A DNA stretch of 64,000 nucleotides from Hymenobacter elongatus (GTDB lineage: Bacteria; Bacteroidota; Bacteroidia; Cytophagales; Hymenobacteraceae). Every line of letters begins with the position of its first letter. The first letter of the stretch is position 1. The stretch covers positions 1-64,000 of the forward strand of contig NZ_SRLD01000028.1 of the NCBI RefSeq assembly GCF_004745955.1, given 5' to 3'. A program made the translations under genes and the position numbers. The notes under the pieces were generated by a model that was given only the letters and a program-made list of their open reading frames with translations, was not told where the DNA came from and did no database searches. Of this stretch, positions 25,340-34,522 are shown in pieces.

Positions 25340-26678
25340 ATCGGCTGGCTGCGTAGGGCTGGTAGTACTGGGCCTGATGGCCGCATCGCACGCTAAAGGC
25401 CAAGGCCTGGGCAACTCACCCTATTCGCGCTTGGGGCTGGGCGACTACACCCCCAACCTGGGTGGGGTCCGGCAGCAGGGCATGGGTGGCGTCGGCTTGG
25501 CGGCTCCCAACAGCACCAACGTCAACGACATCAATCCGGCGCTGCTATATTATACTTCCCGCACAACCTACGAGGCGGGCTTTAATGGACAGTATAAAAC
25601 GCTGCGCAACGCTACGTCGTCTAATAAGACGGGCAGCGCCACGCTGGGCTATCTGGCGTTGAGCTTCCCCATTTCCAAAAACTGGGCTGCCGCCGCCGGC
25701 ATTAAGCCACTCAGCTCCGTCGATTACGAGTCGAATACCATTGAAATGGTGCCCGGCGACCCGAATAACGCCCGGGTAATTAAGCAGCAAAAGGGCGAAG
25801 GAGAAGTCACGGAAGCCTACGTGGCTCAGGCCTACAGCCTGGGCAAAGGGCTGACGCTGGGGGTAACGGCCTCCTACATCTTCGGCACGATAGACGAGTC
25901 GATTGGGAGCACCGTGGTGCCGGCTAACACAACGTCCACTGCGGACATCACCAAATCGGCTATTGCCGACCAGGTTCATTATTCAGATTTTGCTTTTCGG
26001 GGCGGGCTGCATTATCGTGGCAAGGTCAGTGAAAAGCTGAACTACAATCTGGCGGGCGTTTATAGCTTCCAGACGAAACTCAACGGCACGCGGCGCACTA
26101 CACTTCGCCGGGAGGATGTCTCCGGGCTGCTCGTGGAAGAGATTGTAGTGGCGGAAGACGAAAAAGGCTCCTCCTCGCTGCCGGCCCTCACCCAGGTTGG
26201 GCTCAGCCTCGACAACAACAAGAGTTGGAGCGCGAGCCTGGATATAGCGCGGCAACAGTGGTCGAACTTCAGAAGCTTCCGCAATGCCGCTACTGCCACG
26301 GCCCTCGATAACACCGTGCGCGTGGGCGTGGGTGGTGAGTTTACGCCCGATGCTACAGCCGTTGACAACTACTTCAAGCGCATCAGCTACCGGGCAGGTC
26401 TGAGCGTAAATCAGCTGCCCTACCGGCCCGATAACAAGGTCCTGTATGATCGGGCCGTTAGCTGGGGCTTTGCCCTGCCGATGCCCTCGGCCACGCCGCT
26501 CGACGCTACCATTGTCAGCCTGGCCTTCACCTATGGGCAGCGCGGCAACACGGACAACAGCACGCTCGTCGAAAACGGCGTGTCGCGCACAATCAGCAAC
26601 GTGAAGGAAGACTACATCCGGATGCAGCTGGGCGTGACGCTCAACAACCGCTGGTTTATCAAACGTCGGATTGAGTAA
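25326..26678 (+). CDS. Outer-membrane beta-barrel protein of the coaX-lptC cluster
   Basis: 450 residues from the ATG at 25326. A signal peptide (GLVVLGLMAASHAKGQ) precedes a mature start GLGNSPYSRLGLGDYTPN. The body is aromatic-alternating beta sequence ending in RWFIKRRIE, consistent with an outer-membrane barrel. The segment ISKNWAAAAGIKPLSSVDYE is reminiscent of FadL/PorV-like proteins, but I cannot assign a family. Its start overlaps the coaX stop. Association with lptC suggests an envelope role. In-frame extension to 25275 would disrupt the signal peptide and is rejected. Confidence 0.8.
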   Translation: MLKTKSAGCVGLVVLGLMAASHAKGQGLGNSPYSRLGLGDYTPNLGGVRQQGMGGVGLAAPNSTNVNDINPALLYYTSRTTYEAGFNGQYKTLRNATSSNKTGSATLGYLALSFPISKNWAAAAGIKPLSSVDYESNTIEMVPGDPNNARVIKQQKGEGEVTEAYVAQAYSLGKGLTLGVTASYIFGTIDESIGSTVVPANTTSTADITKSAIADQVHYSDFAFRGGLHYRGKVSEKLNYNLAGVYSFQTKLNGTRRTTLRREDVSGLLVEEIVVAEDEKGSSSLPALTQVGLSLDNNKSWSASLDIARQQWSNFRSFRNAATATALDNTVRVGVGGEFTPDATAVDNYFKRISYRAGLSVNQLPYRPDNKVLYDRAVSWGFALPMPSATPLDATIVSLAFTYGQRGNTDNSTLVENGVSRTISNVKEDYIRMQLGVTLNNRWFIKRRIE

Positions 26679-26691
26679 GCATCGTTTTGCC

Positions 26692-27255
26692 ATGTTGGGT
26701 CCGCGTGCGAGGTGGTGGTTGCTGGCTGTGGTACTGACCACTGCCAGCGGGTGCCAGAAAAAGGACGTGGAAGTCGCCAAGAAGATCATCTACAAAGGAC
26801 CGGCCGCCGAAACGACTAACGTGCTGACCCTGCTCAGCGACTCGGCCAAGCTGCAGGTTCGGCTGACGGCTCCCGTGGAGCAGACCTTCGAAACCGGCGA
26901 CCAGATTTACCCCAAAGGCGTCAAAGTCAATTTCTACGACGCCGACGGGCAGACGGTGATAAACACGCTGCAAGGCAAATATGCCAAGTTCGACAAGGCC
27001 AAAAACCTTTATGTAGTGCGCGGCGACGTGCGCGTGGCCAACCAGGTAAAGCAGCAAACGATGAACACCGAGGAGCTGTTCTACGACCGGGTGAAGGCTA
27101 TTATCTATACCCAGCCGGCAATGCCCGTGCGCGTCCAGACCCAGACGGAAGTGCTGACCGGCAACGGCCTCACGGCCACCCAGGATTTTTCGCGCTACAG
27201 TATTCTGAAGCCGACCGGTATTTTTACCCTCACCCAGCCGGCTCCGGCTAACTAA
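26692..27255 (+). CDS. lptC: LPS export periplasmic lipoprotein LptC
   Basis: Bridges the inner-membrane LptB2FG transporter to LptA in lipopolysaccharide export. 187 residues from the ATG at 26692 (a TTG at 26671 overlapping the previous stop is an alternative). The N-terminus is a lipoprotein signal with lipobox TASGC, so this LptC is lipidated, as is usual in Bacteroidota. The body is a beta-jellyroll with FYDADGQTVINTLQGKYAKF and LYVVRGDVRVANQ, the OstA-like pattern. Third in the coaX cluster. lptB lies at 36.5 kb, not adjacent. Confidence 0.88.
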   Translation: MLGPRARWWLLAVVLTTASGCQKKDVEVAKKIIYKGPAAETTNVLTLLSDSAKLQVRLTAPVEQTFETGDQIYPKGVKVNFYDADGQTVINTLQGKYAKFDKAKNLYVVRGDVRVANQVKQQTMNTEELFYDRVKAIIYTQPAMPVRVQTQTEVLTGNGLTATQDFSRYSILKPTGIFTLTQPAPAN

Positions 27256-27264
27256 CTGCTCCCT

Positions 27265-27543
27265 ATGCGCATCGACCGGTCTTTGTGGCGCACTGTTCTG
27301 TTTTCGCTGGCTGTCGTCGCCTTTGTTATTGGCGTGTACCAGACGCTGGTGGAGAACAATCCCCAAGTGCCCATGGAAAGCCTGAAGCGTAACTACTGGC
27401 TGTTTATGATTTCGTTTGCCTGCACGATGGGCTACCGCTATATGGGCCGCGCAGAGGAGCCGGCGGCTGGTAGCATTCCGGCTGCTAAGCCGGCGGCGCG
27501 CAAGAAGCCGAAGCCATCGGCCGGCGGAAAGCGGAAGCGCTAA
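27265..27543 (+). CDS. Small membrane protein downstream of lptC
   Basis: 92 residues: two hydrophobic helices (TVLFSLAVVAFVIGVYQTLV and YWLFMISFACTMGYRYM) joined by VENNPQVPMESLKRN, then a lysine/proline/alanine-rich basic tail ending GGKRKR. Nine bases after lptC, so almost certainly cotranscribed. Conserved in position in related genomes by my recollection. Function unknown. Confidence 0.75.
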   Translation: MRIDRSLWRTVLFSLAVVAFVIGVYQTLVENNPQVPMESLKRNYWLFMISFACTMGYRYMGRAEEPAAGSIPAAKPAARKKPKPSAGGKRKR

Positions 27544-27635
27544 AAACCGAACCGCCCTTTCCAGGCAAACGACGGTTCGGCAACAGGCTTTCTATCAGCT
27601 TACTGCTCGTCAACCCGGCTTCCGGGAAGCTTCGC

Positions 27636-27666
27636 TTTGAATGTCCCGTGGATTCTGGTTATTTTG
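27636..27666 (+). promoter_or_regulatory. Promoter of the peptidylprolyl isomerase gene
   Basis: TTTG (27636-27639), a 20-base spacer, and TATTTTG (27660-27666), a close match to the Bacteroidota sigma element. The ATG at 27708 is about 40 bases downstream. Confidence 0.65.
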
Positions 27667-27707
27667 CGCCTCTTTCTACTTTTCTTACCGCGCTTTTTTT
27701 CAAGTAA

Positions 27708-29831
27708 ATGGCATTAATTAACACGATCCGAGAAAAATCGAGCTGGGCTGTTGGCATCGTTGCCATCGGTTTGCTGCTCTTTATCGTCGGGGGAGACCTG
27801 ATAGGCGGTAAAAACCGTCTGTTTAACCGCAATGAGAATTCGGTAGGCGAAATAGCCGGTGAGCAAGTAGACTACGCTGACTTTCAGGCCGCCTTGGAGC
27901 AGGCCAAGCAAAATTATATTTCGCAGCAGGGCCGCCAGCCCGATGAGCAGGCACTCGGCTATCTGCGCGACCAGGCCTGGAATCAAACCATCTACCGCAT
28001 TGCTTTCCGCAAGGAATTCGAAAAGCTGGGCCTCGCGGTATCCGATGACGAGCTGACGGACATGGTGCAGGGCAAAAATGTGCATCCTAGCATCCGTCAG
28101 GCCTTCACCGACCAGCAAACGGGCCAGTTCGACCGCAACAAGGTGGTAGAATACCTGAAAAACCTCGATAAGCTTCCTCCTCAGTCGCGGGATGCCTGGT
28201 ATAGCTTCGAAGCCAACCTGGGGCCGGAGCGCATGGGCAACAAGTACAACAACCTGCTTAAGCTTTCGACCTACGTGACCAGCGCGGAGGTGAAGCAGTA
28301 CAACGAAAACCAGAACAGCCGCGCCAGCATGCGCTACCTGTTCGTGCCGTATTTCTCGATTTCGGATTCGGCCATCAAAGTGACGGATGCCCAATTGCAG
28401 GCGTATCTGGACAAAAACAAAGGCCGCTATAAGGTAGAAGATGGCCGCAGCCTCGAGTACGTCACCATTCCGGTAACGGCCTCGGTAGATGACAGCAGCG
28501 CCGTCAAGAAGTCGGTAGACGAGCTGGCCGCCCAGTTTCGTACTGCTCCCAATGATTCGCTGTTCGTGAAGCTCAACTCGGATCAGCCCTACAGTGCGGC
28601 CTACGTGACGCCGGCCGATATGCCCGAGAAGCTGCGCCAGCAGCTGCCGCTGCAGGTTGGTCAGGTATATGGCCCTTACGCCGAAAACGGCGTGACTTCC
28701 ATTTTCAAGGTGACGGGCCAAAAGGCCGGGGCACAGTCAGCCGCTCGCGCCAGCCACATTCTGATTAAAACGGAAGGCGCTACGCCCGAAGCCAAAGCCG
28801 TAGCGCTGGCCAAAGCCAAAGACATTTTAGCCAAAATCAAAGGCGGTGCCGACTTCGCTGCCATGGCTCGTCAGTTCGGTACCGATGGCACGACGGCCAC
28901 CGGCGGCGACCTGGGCTGGTTCACGCAGGGCCGCATGGTACCCGAGTTTGAGAAAGCCGTATTCGGGGCTACCACCGTTGGCTTGCTGCCCAATCCGGTA
29001 GAAACCTCGTTTGGCTACCACATCATCAAAATAACGGCTCCGAAAACCAGCCAGACCTATCAGATTGCCGCCGTTCAGAAGAACATCGTGCCTTCGGATG
29101 CTACGCGGGAAGGCGCTTATGCCCGGGCCCAGGAGTTGAAGGGCAAAGCCACTGACCTGGCTTCGTTCCGGGCTGCCGTAGCCGCCGACAAAACCTTGCA
29201 GAAGCAGGAAGCCAAAGGCCTGGGCCGTGGCGACCGTGCCGTGAACAACCTGCAGAACGCGCGGGAAGTAGTGCGCTGGGCGTATGCAGGCCAGGGCGGA
29301 AAGAAGACCGAAATCGGTGAAGTATCGGAAGTCTATGAAATCGGTGACCAGTACGTTATTGCTGTTCTCACCGGGGAGCGTGCCAAAGGCACCGCTGACG
29401 TGGCTAGCCTGAAGCCGGAGCTGACGGCCGCCGTTCGCAACGAAGAAAAGGCCAAGCAGATCATGGCTAAGCTGGAAGGCAAGAAGGGCACGCTGGAGCA
29501 AATTGCCGCCGCTTTTGGCGCTACGGCCCAGGTGAAAACAGCCGATAACGTGGTGCTGGGTTCGGGCGTAGTACAGGGCCTGGGCGGCGAGCCGCTGGCC
29601 GTGGGCAAAACATTTGGCCTGAAGGCTGGCCAGCAGTCGGCCCCGTTCCAGGGTGAGCAGGGCGTGCTGATTGTGGAGCCCGTGAAAGTAGAAAAGCCCA
29701 CCATCCCGACCGACGTGAAAGCCATTCGTCAGCAGCTGACGGCGCAACGGTCGGCCCGGGCCGATGGCGCTATCTACGAAGCTGTGAAGGACAACGCCAA
29801 AATCAAGGACGAGCGTACGAAGTTCTTTTAA
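27708..29831 (+). CDS. Peptidylprolyl isomerase, PpiD/SurA-like
   Basis: Inner-membrane anchored periplasmic chaperone and prolyl isomerase. 707 residues: one N-terminal membrane helix (WAVGIVAIGLLLFIVGGDL), a SurA_N-like helical region (about 40-220), and a parvulin domain at about 345-445 with RASHILIKTEG, ILAKIKGGADFAAMARQFG, GGDLGWFTQGRMVPEFEKAV and TSFGYHIIKI. A C-terminal helical/beta domain follows, as in PpiD. It probably assists folding of exported and outer-membrane proteins. It has its own promoter and terminator although close to the lptC cluster. Confidence 0.92.
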   Translation: MALINTIREKSSWAVGIVAIGLLLFIVGGDLIGGKNRLFNRNENSVGEIAGEQVDYADFQAALEQAKQNYISQQGRQPDEQALGYLRDQAWNQTIYRIAFRKEFEKLGLAVSDDELTDMVQGKNVHPSIRQAFTDQQTGQFDRNKVVEYLKNLDKLPPQSRDAWYSFEANLGPERMGNKYNNLLKLSTYVTSAEVKQYNENQNSRASMRYLFVPYFSISDSAIKVTDAQLQAYLDKNKGRYKVEDGRSLEYVTIPVTASVDDSSAVKKSVDELAAQFRTAPNDSLFVKLNSDQPYSAAYVTPADMPEKLRQQLPLQVGQVYGPYAENGVTSIFKVTGQKAGAQSAARASHILIKTEGATPEAKAVALAKAKDILAKIKGGADFAAMARQFGTDGTTATGGDLGWFTQGRMVPEFEKAVFGATTVGLLPNPVETSFGYHIIKITAPKTSQTYQIAAVQKNIVPSDATREGAYARAQELKGKATDLASFRAAVAADKTLQKQEAKGLGRGDRAVNNLQNAREVVRWAYAGQGGKKTEIGEVSEVYEIGDQYVIAVLTGERAKGTADVASLKPELTAAVRNEEKAKQIMAKLEGKKGTLEQIAAAFGATAQVKTADNVVLGSGVVQGLGGEPLAVGKTFGLKAGQQSAPFQGEQGVLIVEPVKVEKPTIPTDVKAIRQQLTAQRSARADGAIYEAVKDNAKIKDERTKFF

Positions 29832-29854
29832 GCCACCAAAAGACCAAGAGCACG

Positions 29855-29888
29855 AAAAGGGCAGTATCTTCGGATACGGCCCTTTTTA
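29855..29888 (+). terminator. Terminator with TTCG tetraloop
   Basis: AAAAGGGCAGTATC (29855-29868), the loop TTCG, GATACGGCCCTTTT (29873-29886), then further T. One mismatch in a 14-bp stem. It follows the isomerase stop by about 24 bases. Confidence 0.85.
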
Positions 29889-30051
29889 TTTGGCCCCACA
29901 GCCATCCTGCTTCGTCGGGTTGGCGTCTGTCTCTCCGTAAGGCGGTTCAACTACCTGGCGACAGGTGCAGCTGGTTTTCTGAGCCGAAGGAATGAAAGTA
30001 TGCCGGGTCCGGTTTACTGCATTACAGTTGTACTCTACTGGATTCTGCGTT

Positions 30052-31887
30052 ATGCGTCTTTTTTCTGTGCGTCGCTTGGTGAAAAATGGTGTGGCCCTGG
30101 GGCTGTGCCTGTGCTTGGGAATGGTACCGGGGTGGGCGCAGGATGAAGGGGGAGTAGCCCTGGCTCGGGAGTATGCCCGGAAAGGCGAGAATGAGAAAGC
30201 CGCTTTTCTTTTCGGTCGCCTGCGCACCGAAGAGCAGGCTTCTCCCAACGTGTTGCCCGATTACCTGACGGTGCTACAAAACCTGAAGCGCTACAAAGAC
30301 GCGGAGAAGCTGGTAAAAAAGGCTATTCGCCAGCGCCCGGAGGAGACGTCCTACGGCGTGGCGCTGGGCAGCCTCTACACCGCCGCCGGCGACCCACCCG
30401 CCGCCGCCAAGCAGTATGAGCGCGTGGTGGGGCAGCTCACGGCTGCGCAGGTAGTGCCCGTCGCTACCGAGTTTGCCCGCCGCGACCTGCCCGAATGGGC
30501 TGAGAAAGCCTACATGCGCGGCCGGACTTTGGCCAAGAATGAAACCGAGTTTGCCCCGCAGCTCATTCAGCTCTATACCCAGGCCGGCCAAACCGACAAG
30601 GTGATGGCCGAGACACTACGCTTGGTGCAGGACGACGAGCAGCAGCTGCCGTTTGTGCGAAACATGCTCCAGAACAGCCTGCGGGAAGACAAGGACTTCG
30701 ATGCGCTGGAGAAAGTGCTGTTTGCCAACGTGCAAAAATTCCCGGAGCGGGCCGTGTATAGTGAGTTGCTGCTCTGGCTGCAGATGCAGCGCCGCGACTT
30801 CACCGGGGCCCTGGTGCAGGCCAAAGCCCTTGACCGGCGCGGCCGTACCGAAGGCAGCCGCGTGATGGAGCTAGCCGCCATTGCCCAGCGCAACAAAGAC
30901 TACGAAAGCGCGATAAGTGGCTATGATTACGTGATTCGGGAATACCGGGGCGGCATGTACTATAGGCTGGCCCGGCAGCGGCTGGTGCAGGCCCGCGAGG
31001 AGCAGGTGCGTTCCACGTATCCCGTCGATCCGGCCAAGATTCGGGGGCTTATCGGTGAGTATCAGCAGGTGCTGACCGAGCTGGGCAAGACGCCCGAAAC
31101 GGCATCGGTGCTGCGCAACATGGCCGCTCTGCACGCCTTCCAGCTCGACGAGAAGGCCCAGGCCATGACGATGCTGCAGGAGGTTATCGACATGCCGCGC
31201 GCCAGCCTCGACGTAGTGGATGAGGCCAAGATTAACCTGGCTGATATTTATCTGCTGCGCAGTGAGCCCTGGGAAGCCACGCTGCTGTATTCGCAGGTAG
31301 AAAAGACCCACAAAGACTCGCCGGTAGGCTACGAAGCCAAGCTGCGCAATGCCCGCCTGAGCTACTACGCCGGCGACTTTAAGCTGGCCAAAAGCCACCT
31401 TGACATTCTGAAGGAAGCCACCAGCCGCGAAATTGCCAACGATGCCATGCAGCTGAGTCTGCTCATCACCGACAACACGGCTATGGATACCGCTGGCGTG
31501 GCGCTACGCGACTATTCGAGCGTGGAGCTACTCGTGTTCCAGAACAAGCTGCCCGAGGCGCTACGGGGCCTCGACAACCTGTTGCAGAAGTACCCCGGCC
31601 ACGCGCTCACCGACGATGCCTGGTACCTAAAGGCTCAGCTCCAGCGCCGAATGGGCGACTATCCCGCCGCTCTAGCTACGCTGGAGAAGATTACGGCTAA
31701 CCCCAAGTACGATGTGCTCAGCGACGACGCCTTGTTTCTGACGGCCAGCATCGCGGAAGAAAACCTGCAGGATCGGGAGAAGGCCAAGCTGCTCTACAAC
31801 CAGCTGCTGGTAAAGTATCCGGGGAGCATCTACACGGCTGAGGCTCGCAAGCGCTTCCGTAAGCTGCGCGGCGACGCCGTAAACTAG
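30052..31887 (+). CDS. Secreted TPR-repeat protein
   Basis: 611 residues from the ATG at 30052, chosen because it starts a signal peptide (basic RLFSVRRLVKNG then GVALGLCLCLGMVPGWAQ). The rest is continuous helical TPR-like repeats, e.g. AREYARKGENEKAAFLFGRL, AKINLADIYLLRSEPWEATL and DAWYLKAQLQRRMGDYPAAL, ending in the tol-pal/BamD-like LLYNQLLVKYPGSIYTAEAR. Probably a periplasmic scaffold. Possible alternative start at 29992 would add 20 residues before the signal. Precise role unknown. Confidence 0.85.
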   Translation: MRLFSVRRLVKNGVALGLCLCLGMVPGWAQDEGGVALAREYARKGENEKAAFLFGRLRTEEQASPNVLPDYLTVLQNLKRYKDAEKLVKKAIRQRPEETSYGVALGSLYTAAGDPPAAAKQYERVVGQLTAAQVVPVATEFARRDLPEWAEKAYMRGRTLAKNETEFAPQLIQLYTQAGQTDKVMAETLRLVQDDEQQLPFVRNMLQNSLREDKDFDALEKVLFANVQKFPERAVYSELLLWLQMQRRDFTGALVQAKALDRRGRTEGSRVMELAAIAQRNKDYESAISGYDYVIREYRGGMYYRLARQRLVQAREEQVRSTYPVDPAKIRGLIGEYQQVLTELGKTPETASVLRNMAALHAFQLDEKAQAMTMLQEVIDMPRASLDVVDEAKINLADIYLLRSEPWEATLLYSQVEKTHKDSPVGYEAKLRNARLSYYAGDFKLAKSHLDILKEATSREIANDAMQLSLLITDNTAMDTAGVALRDYSSVELLVFQNKLPEALRGLDNLLQKYPGHALTDDAWYLKAQLQRRMGDYPAALATLEKITANPKYDVLSDDALFLTASIAEENLQDREKAKLLYNQLLVKYPGSIYTAEARKRFRKLRGDAVN

Positions 31888-31944
31888 GATGGAAGTATAA
31901 CGCGGAGTGAGACTTCGCGCGGCAGCCGCGCCGCTGCCCGGTGG

Positions 31945-32058
31945 CTACCGAAAGAAGATAAACATGATAGCCAGCGCCAGCAGAAATACCACGTACATCA
32001 GCCCGTCGGTGAGGATGTATTGTTTGTATTTCTGGTAAAACGCGAGCAGCTTCTTCAT
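31945..32058 (-). CDS. 37-residue single-pass membrane protein
   Basis: A short frame that reads MKKLLAFYQKYKQYILTDGL and then a hydrophobic helix (MYVVFLLALAIMFIFFR) to the stop. The first half is a basic amphipathic helix; the second is one membrane segment. An exact -7 box TAGTTTTG lies on the minus strand at 32084-32091, giving a leader of about 20 bases. It is divergent from recJ and converges on the TPR gene. Small proteins of this design occur in Bacteroidota by my recollection; no function is known. Confidence 0.6.
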   Translation of the reverse strand: MKKLLAFYQKYKQYILTDGLMYVVFLLALAIMFIFFR

Positions 32059-32083
32059 AGGAACGGATTCAGTCGGCGGAGCG

Positions 32084-32091
32084 CAAAACTA
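32084..32091 (-). promoter_or_regulatory. -7 box TAGTTTTG for the 37-residue membrane protein
   Basis: Exact TAnnTTTG match on the minus strand, 26 bases upstream of the ATG. No TTG at the usual spacing. Confidence 0.5.
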
Positions 32092-32144
32092 CGCATTCGT
32101 ACCTGGTGCGACGGGTACCAATCGGGCGGACGGGGTTTTCTTCT

Positions 32145-32152
32145 TACTTTTG
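32145..32152 (+). promoter_or_regulatory. -7 box TACTTTTG for recJ
   Basis: Exact TAnnTTTG match 33 bases before the recJ ATG. No clear -33 element. Confidence 0.5.
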
Positions 32153-32184
32153 AAGATAACGCCCGCAAGGGTCTGCTGCCGATT

Positions 32185-33909
32185 ATGGAAAAACGATGGA
32201 TTCGCAAGCCTGCGCCTGAGCCCACGCAGGTCCGGCACCTGGCCGCCGCCCTGCGCGTAAATGAAACCATCATCGCGCTCTTGTGCCAGCGCGGGGTATG
32301 CTCCTACGAAGACGCCTTCCAGTATTTCCGGCCCCGCCTCGACCAGCTGCCCGACCCGCTCCGCATGCGCGACATGGACCGCGCGGTGGAGCGCCTGCTG
32401 CACGCCCTGCACGAAGGCCAGAAAGTGCTGGTATTTGGCGACTACGACGTCGATGGCACTACTTCCGTGGCGGTCGTCTACTCGTACCTGCGGACGCTGT
32501 TTGGCCCCGAGCGAATCGACTATTACATTCCCGACCGCTACAAGGAAGGCTACGGCATTTCGGAAATGGGCATCGACTACGCGGCGGCCCAGAATTTCAG
32601 CCTCATCATTGCCCTCGACTGCGGCGTAAAAGCCGTTGACCGGGTTGACTACGCCAATGAGCGGGGCGTCGATTTTATCATTTGCGACCACCACTTGCCC
32701 GGCGCCGAGCTGCCTAAGGCCGTGGCCGTGCTGGACCCCAAGCGCACCGACTGCGACTATCCGTTCAAGGAGCTTTCGGGCTGTGGCGTGGGCTTTAAGC
32801 TGATGCAGGCGCTGAGCCAGCACTTGGGGCTCGACGAAGCGCCGCTGCACGAGCTACTGGATTTAGTGGCCGTGAGTATTGCGGCCGATATCGTGCCCAT
32901 TGGCGGGGAAAACCGCATTCTGGCGTACCACGGGCTACGCTTGCTCAATGACCGCCAGCGCGAGCAGCGGCCGGGCATCGAGGCCTTGCGCGAACTGGCG
33001 GGCATGCGTGATGGTGAGCTGACCATCAGCAGCCTGGTCTTCGGATTCGCGCCGCGCATCAACGCGGCCGGACGCATGGGCGACGCCAAGCGCTCGGTGG
33101 CGATGCTGCTGGCCGAAACCAAGGAAGAGGCCGTGGAAAAAACCGGCGTAATCGACAAAACCAATATGGAGCGTCGGGGCTTCGACACCAGCATCACGAA
33201 AGAGGCGCTGAGTATGATTGAAGACGACTTGTCGTTGCGCAATGCCCACTCGACGGTGCTCTACAAGGAAGACTGGCACAAGGGCGTCATCGGCATCGTG
33301 GCCTCGCGCTGCCTCGACAAATATTACCGCCCGACCATCATTCTGACTCACAGCAACGGCAAAGCCACCGGCTCGGCGCGTTCCGTGGTGGGGTTCGACG
33401 TGCATCAGGCCATTAGCGAGTGTGCCGATTTGCTCGACCAGTATGGCGGCCACATGTACGCGGCCGGCCTCACGCTGCCCGTCGAAAATGTGTCGAAGTT
33501 CCGGGAGCGGTTTGAGCAGGTCGTGGCCGGCCGCATTCTGCCGGAGCAGTTGATTCCACCCGTCGAAATCGATGGCGTTCTGCGGCTCGACGAAATTACG
33601 GATAGCTTCTACAAGCTTCTGCATCAGATGGAGCCTTTCGGCCCCGGAAATTCCAACCCTGTTTTTGAGTCGGAGTGCGTATACGCCACCCCGGATTCGG
33701 CTCGGATTGTGGGCAATTCCCATCTGAAGCTTACCCTAACCCAGGATGGTCACCATACCGTGGACGCCATCGGATTTGGCTTGGGCGAATATCACGAGCG
33801 GATTACCGACGGGCACCCGTTCAATGTGTGCTACACGGTGGAAATCAACGAGTACCGGGGGCATAAGACCCTGCAGCTGCGCGTAAAGGATATCCGCTGG
33901 GCGGAGTAG
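32185..33909 (+). CDS. recJ: Single-stranded-DNA-specific exonuclease RecJ
   Basis: 5'-3' exonuclease of recombination and mismatch repair. 574 residues from the ATG at 32185 (MEKRWIRKPAPEP); the 55 in-frame residues upstream span the promoter and are rejected. DHH-family motifs are visible: VFGDYDVDGTTSVAVVY, ALDCGVKAVD, ICDHHLPGAELPKA, SGCGVGFKL, DLVAVSIAADIVPI, FAPRINAAGRMGDA, and in the DHHA1 domain KATGSARSVVGFD and GGHMYAAGLTL. The C-terminal OB-like domain ends ELQLRVKD-like (TLQLRVKDIRW). Single gene with its own -7 box. Confidence 0.97.
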   Translation: MEKRWIRKPAPEPTQVRHLAAALRVNETIIALLCQRGVCSYEDAFQYFRPRLDQLPDPLRMRDMDRAVERLLHALHEGQKVLVFGDYDVDGTTSVAVVYSYLRTLFGPERIDYYIPDRYKEGYGISEMGIDYAAAQNFSLIIALDCGVKAVDRVDYANERGVDFIICDHHLPGAELPKAVAVLDPKRTDCDYPFKELSGCGVGFKLMQALSQHLGLDEAPLHELLDLVAVSIAADIVPIGGENRILAYHGLRLLNDRQREQRPGIEALRELAGMRDGELTISSLVFGFAPRINAAGRMGDAKRSVAMLLAETKEEAVEKTGVIDKTNMERRGFDTSITKEALSMIEDDLSLRNAHSTVLYKEDWHKGVIGIVASRCLDKYYRPTIILTHSNGKATGSARSVVGFDVHQAISECADLLDQYGGHMYAAGLTLPVENVSKFRERFEQVVAGRILPEQLIPPVEIDGVLRLDEITDSFYKLLHQMEPFGPGNSNPVFESECVYATPDSARIVGNSHLKLTLTQDGHHTVDAIGFGLGEYHERITDGHPFNVCYTVEINEYRGHKTLQLRVKDIRWAE

Positions 33910-33940
33910 CGCGCCCTGCGGTCAACGGAGAAAGTGAGGG

Positions 33941-34330
33941 TCAATTTCTCTGCCTCGGCTGTGCATCGGGCTTGGTATGCCACCACACCCAAAGGATGAG
34001 CACGGCTTGCAGCGGCAGCCGGGCCCACGCCAGCCAGGGCGCTACGCCCATTCCGGCCCCACCCGTTTGGGCCATGTACACATTAGCAGGAAATACGGCC
34101 ACTAGCAGTGCAATCAGACCCCAGGCGGCCCAGCGCCGGGTGCGCCGGGGCAGCAGCAGCAGCCCCAGGACCACCTCCGCGACGCCACTCGCAAACACAA
34201 GCGCCCGATGCCACGGCAGGTAGGGCGGCATGAGGCGCAGATAGGGCTCGGGGCGAAGAAAATGCAGGATTCCGGCCGCTACGAACAGAACGGCTAGTGT
34301 GTAGAGGCTGATGGTTTTGAGGCGGGACAT
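33941..34330 (-). CDS. DoxX-like membrane protein
   Basis: 129 residues from the ATG at 34330 (MSRLKTISLYTLAVLFVAAG). Four membrane helices with AGILHFLRPEPYLRLMPPYL and SGVAEVVLGLLLLPRRTRRWAAW, the pattern of DoxX/DoxD-type proteins. Members have been linked to thiosulfate or redox functions, but the small Bacteroidota forms are uncharacterised. Convergent with recJ, divergent from the M61 peptidase. The longer in-frame start at 34408 adds proline-rich residues and is less likely. Confidence 0.8.
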   Translation of the reverse strand: MSRLKTISLYTLAVLFVAAGILHFLRPEPYLRLMPPYLPWHRALVFASGVAEVVLGLLLLPRRTRRWAAWGLIALLVAVFPANVYMAQTGGAGMGVAPWLAWARLPLQAVLILWVWWHTKPDAQPRQRN

Positions 34331-34448
34331 TGGCAGCGGTAGAAGCAGATAGGGTAGGGCAGCGTACGGTGCGGCCACTGGCTTGGGCGGGGCGCAGCAG
34401 AAAACCACCGGCTCGAAAGGCCGTCAACTTACGTATTCACGGGGCAAC

Positions 34449-34480
34449 TTTGGCTGCCCCCGCGTACTGTGGTACCTTCG
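34449..34480 (+). promoter_or_regulatory. Promoter of the M61 peptidase gene
   Basis: TTTG (34449-34452), a 20-base spacer, TACCTTCG (34473-34480), one mismatch from TAnnTTTG. The ATG at 34523 is about 43 bases downstream. Confidence 0.55.
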
Positions 34481-34522
34481 CCAGGCGTTGTAGCCCTGCT
34501 TAACTATCTTGTTTCTATCCGA

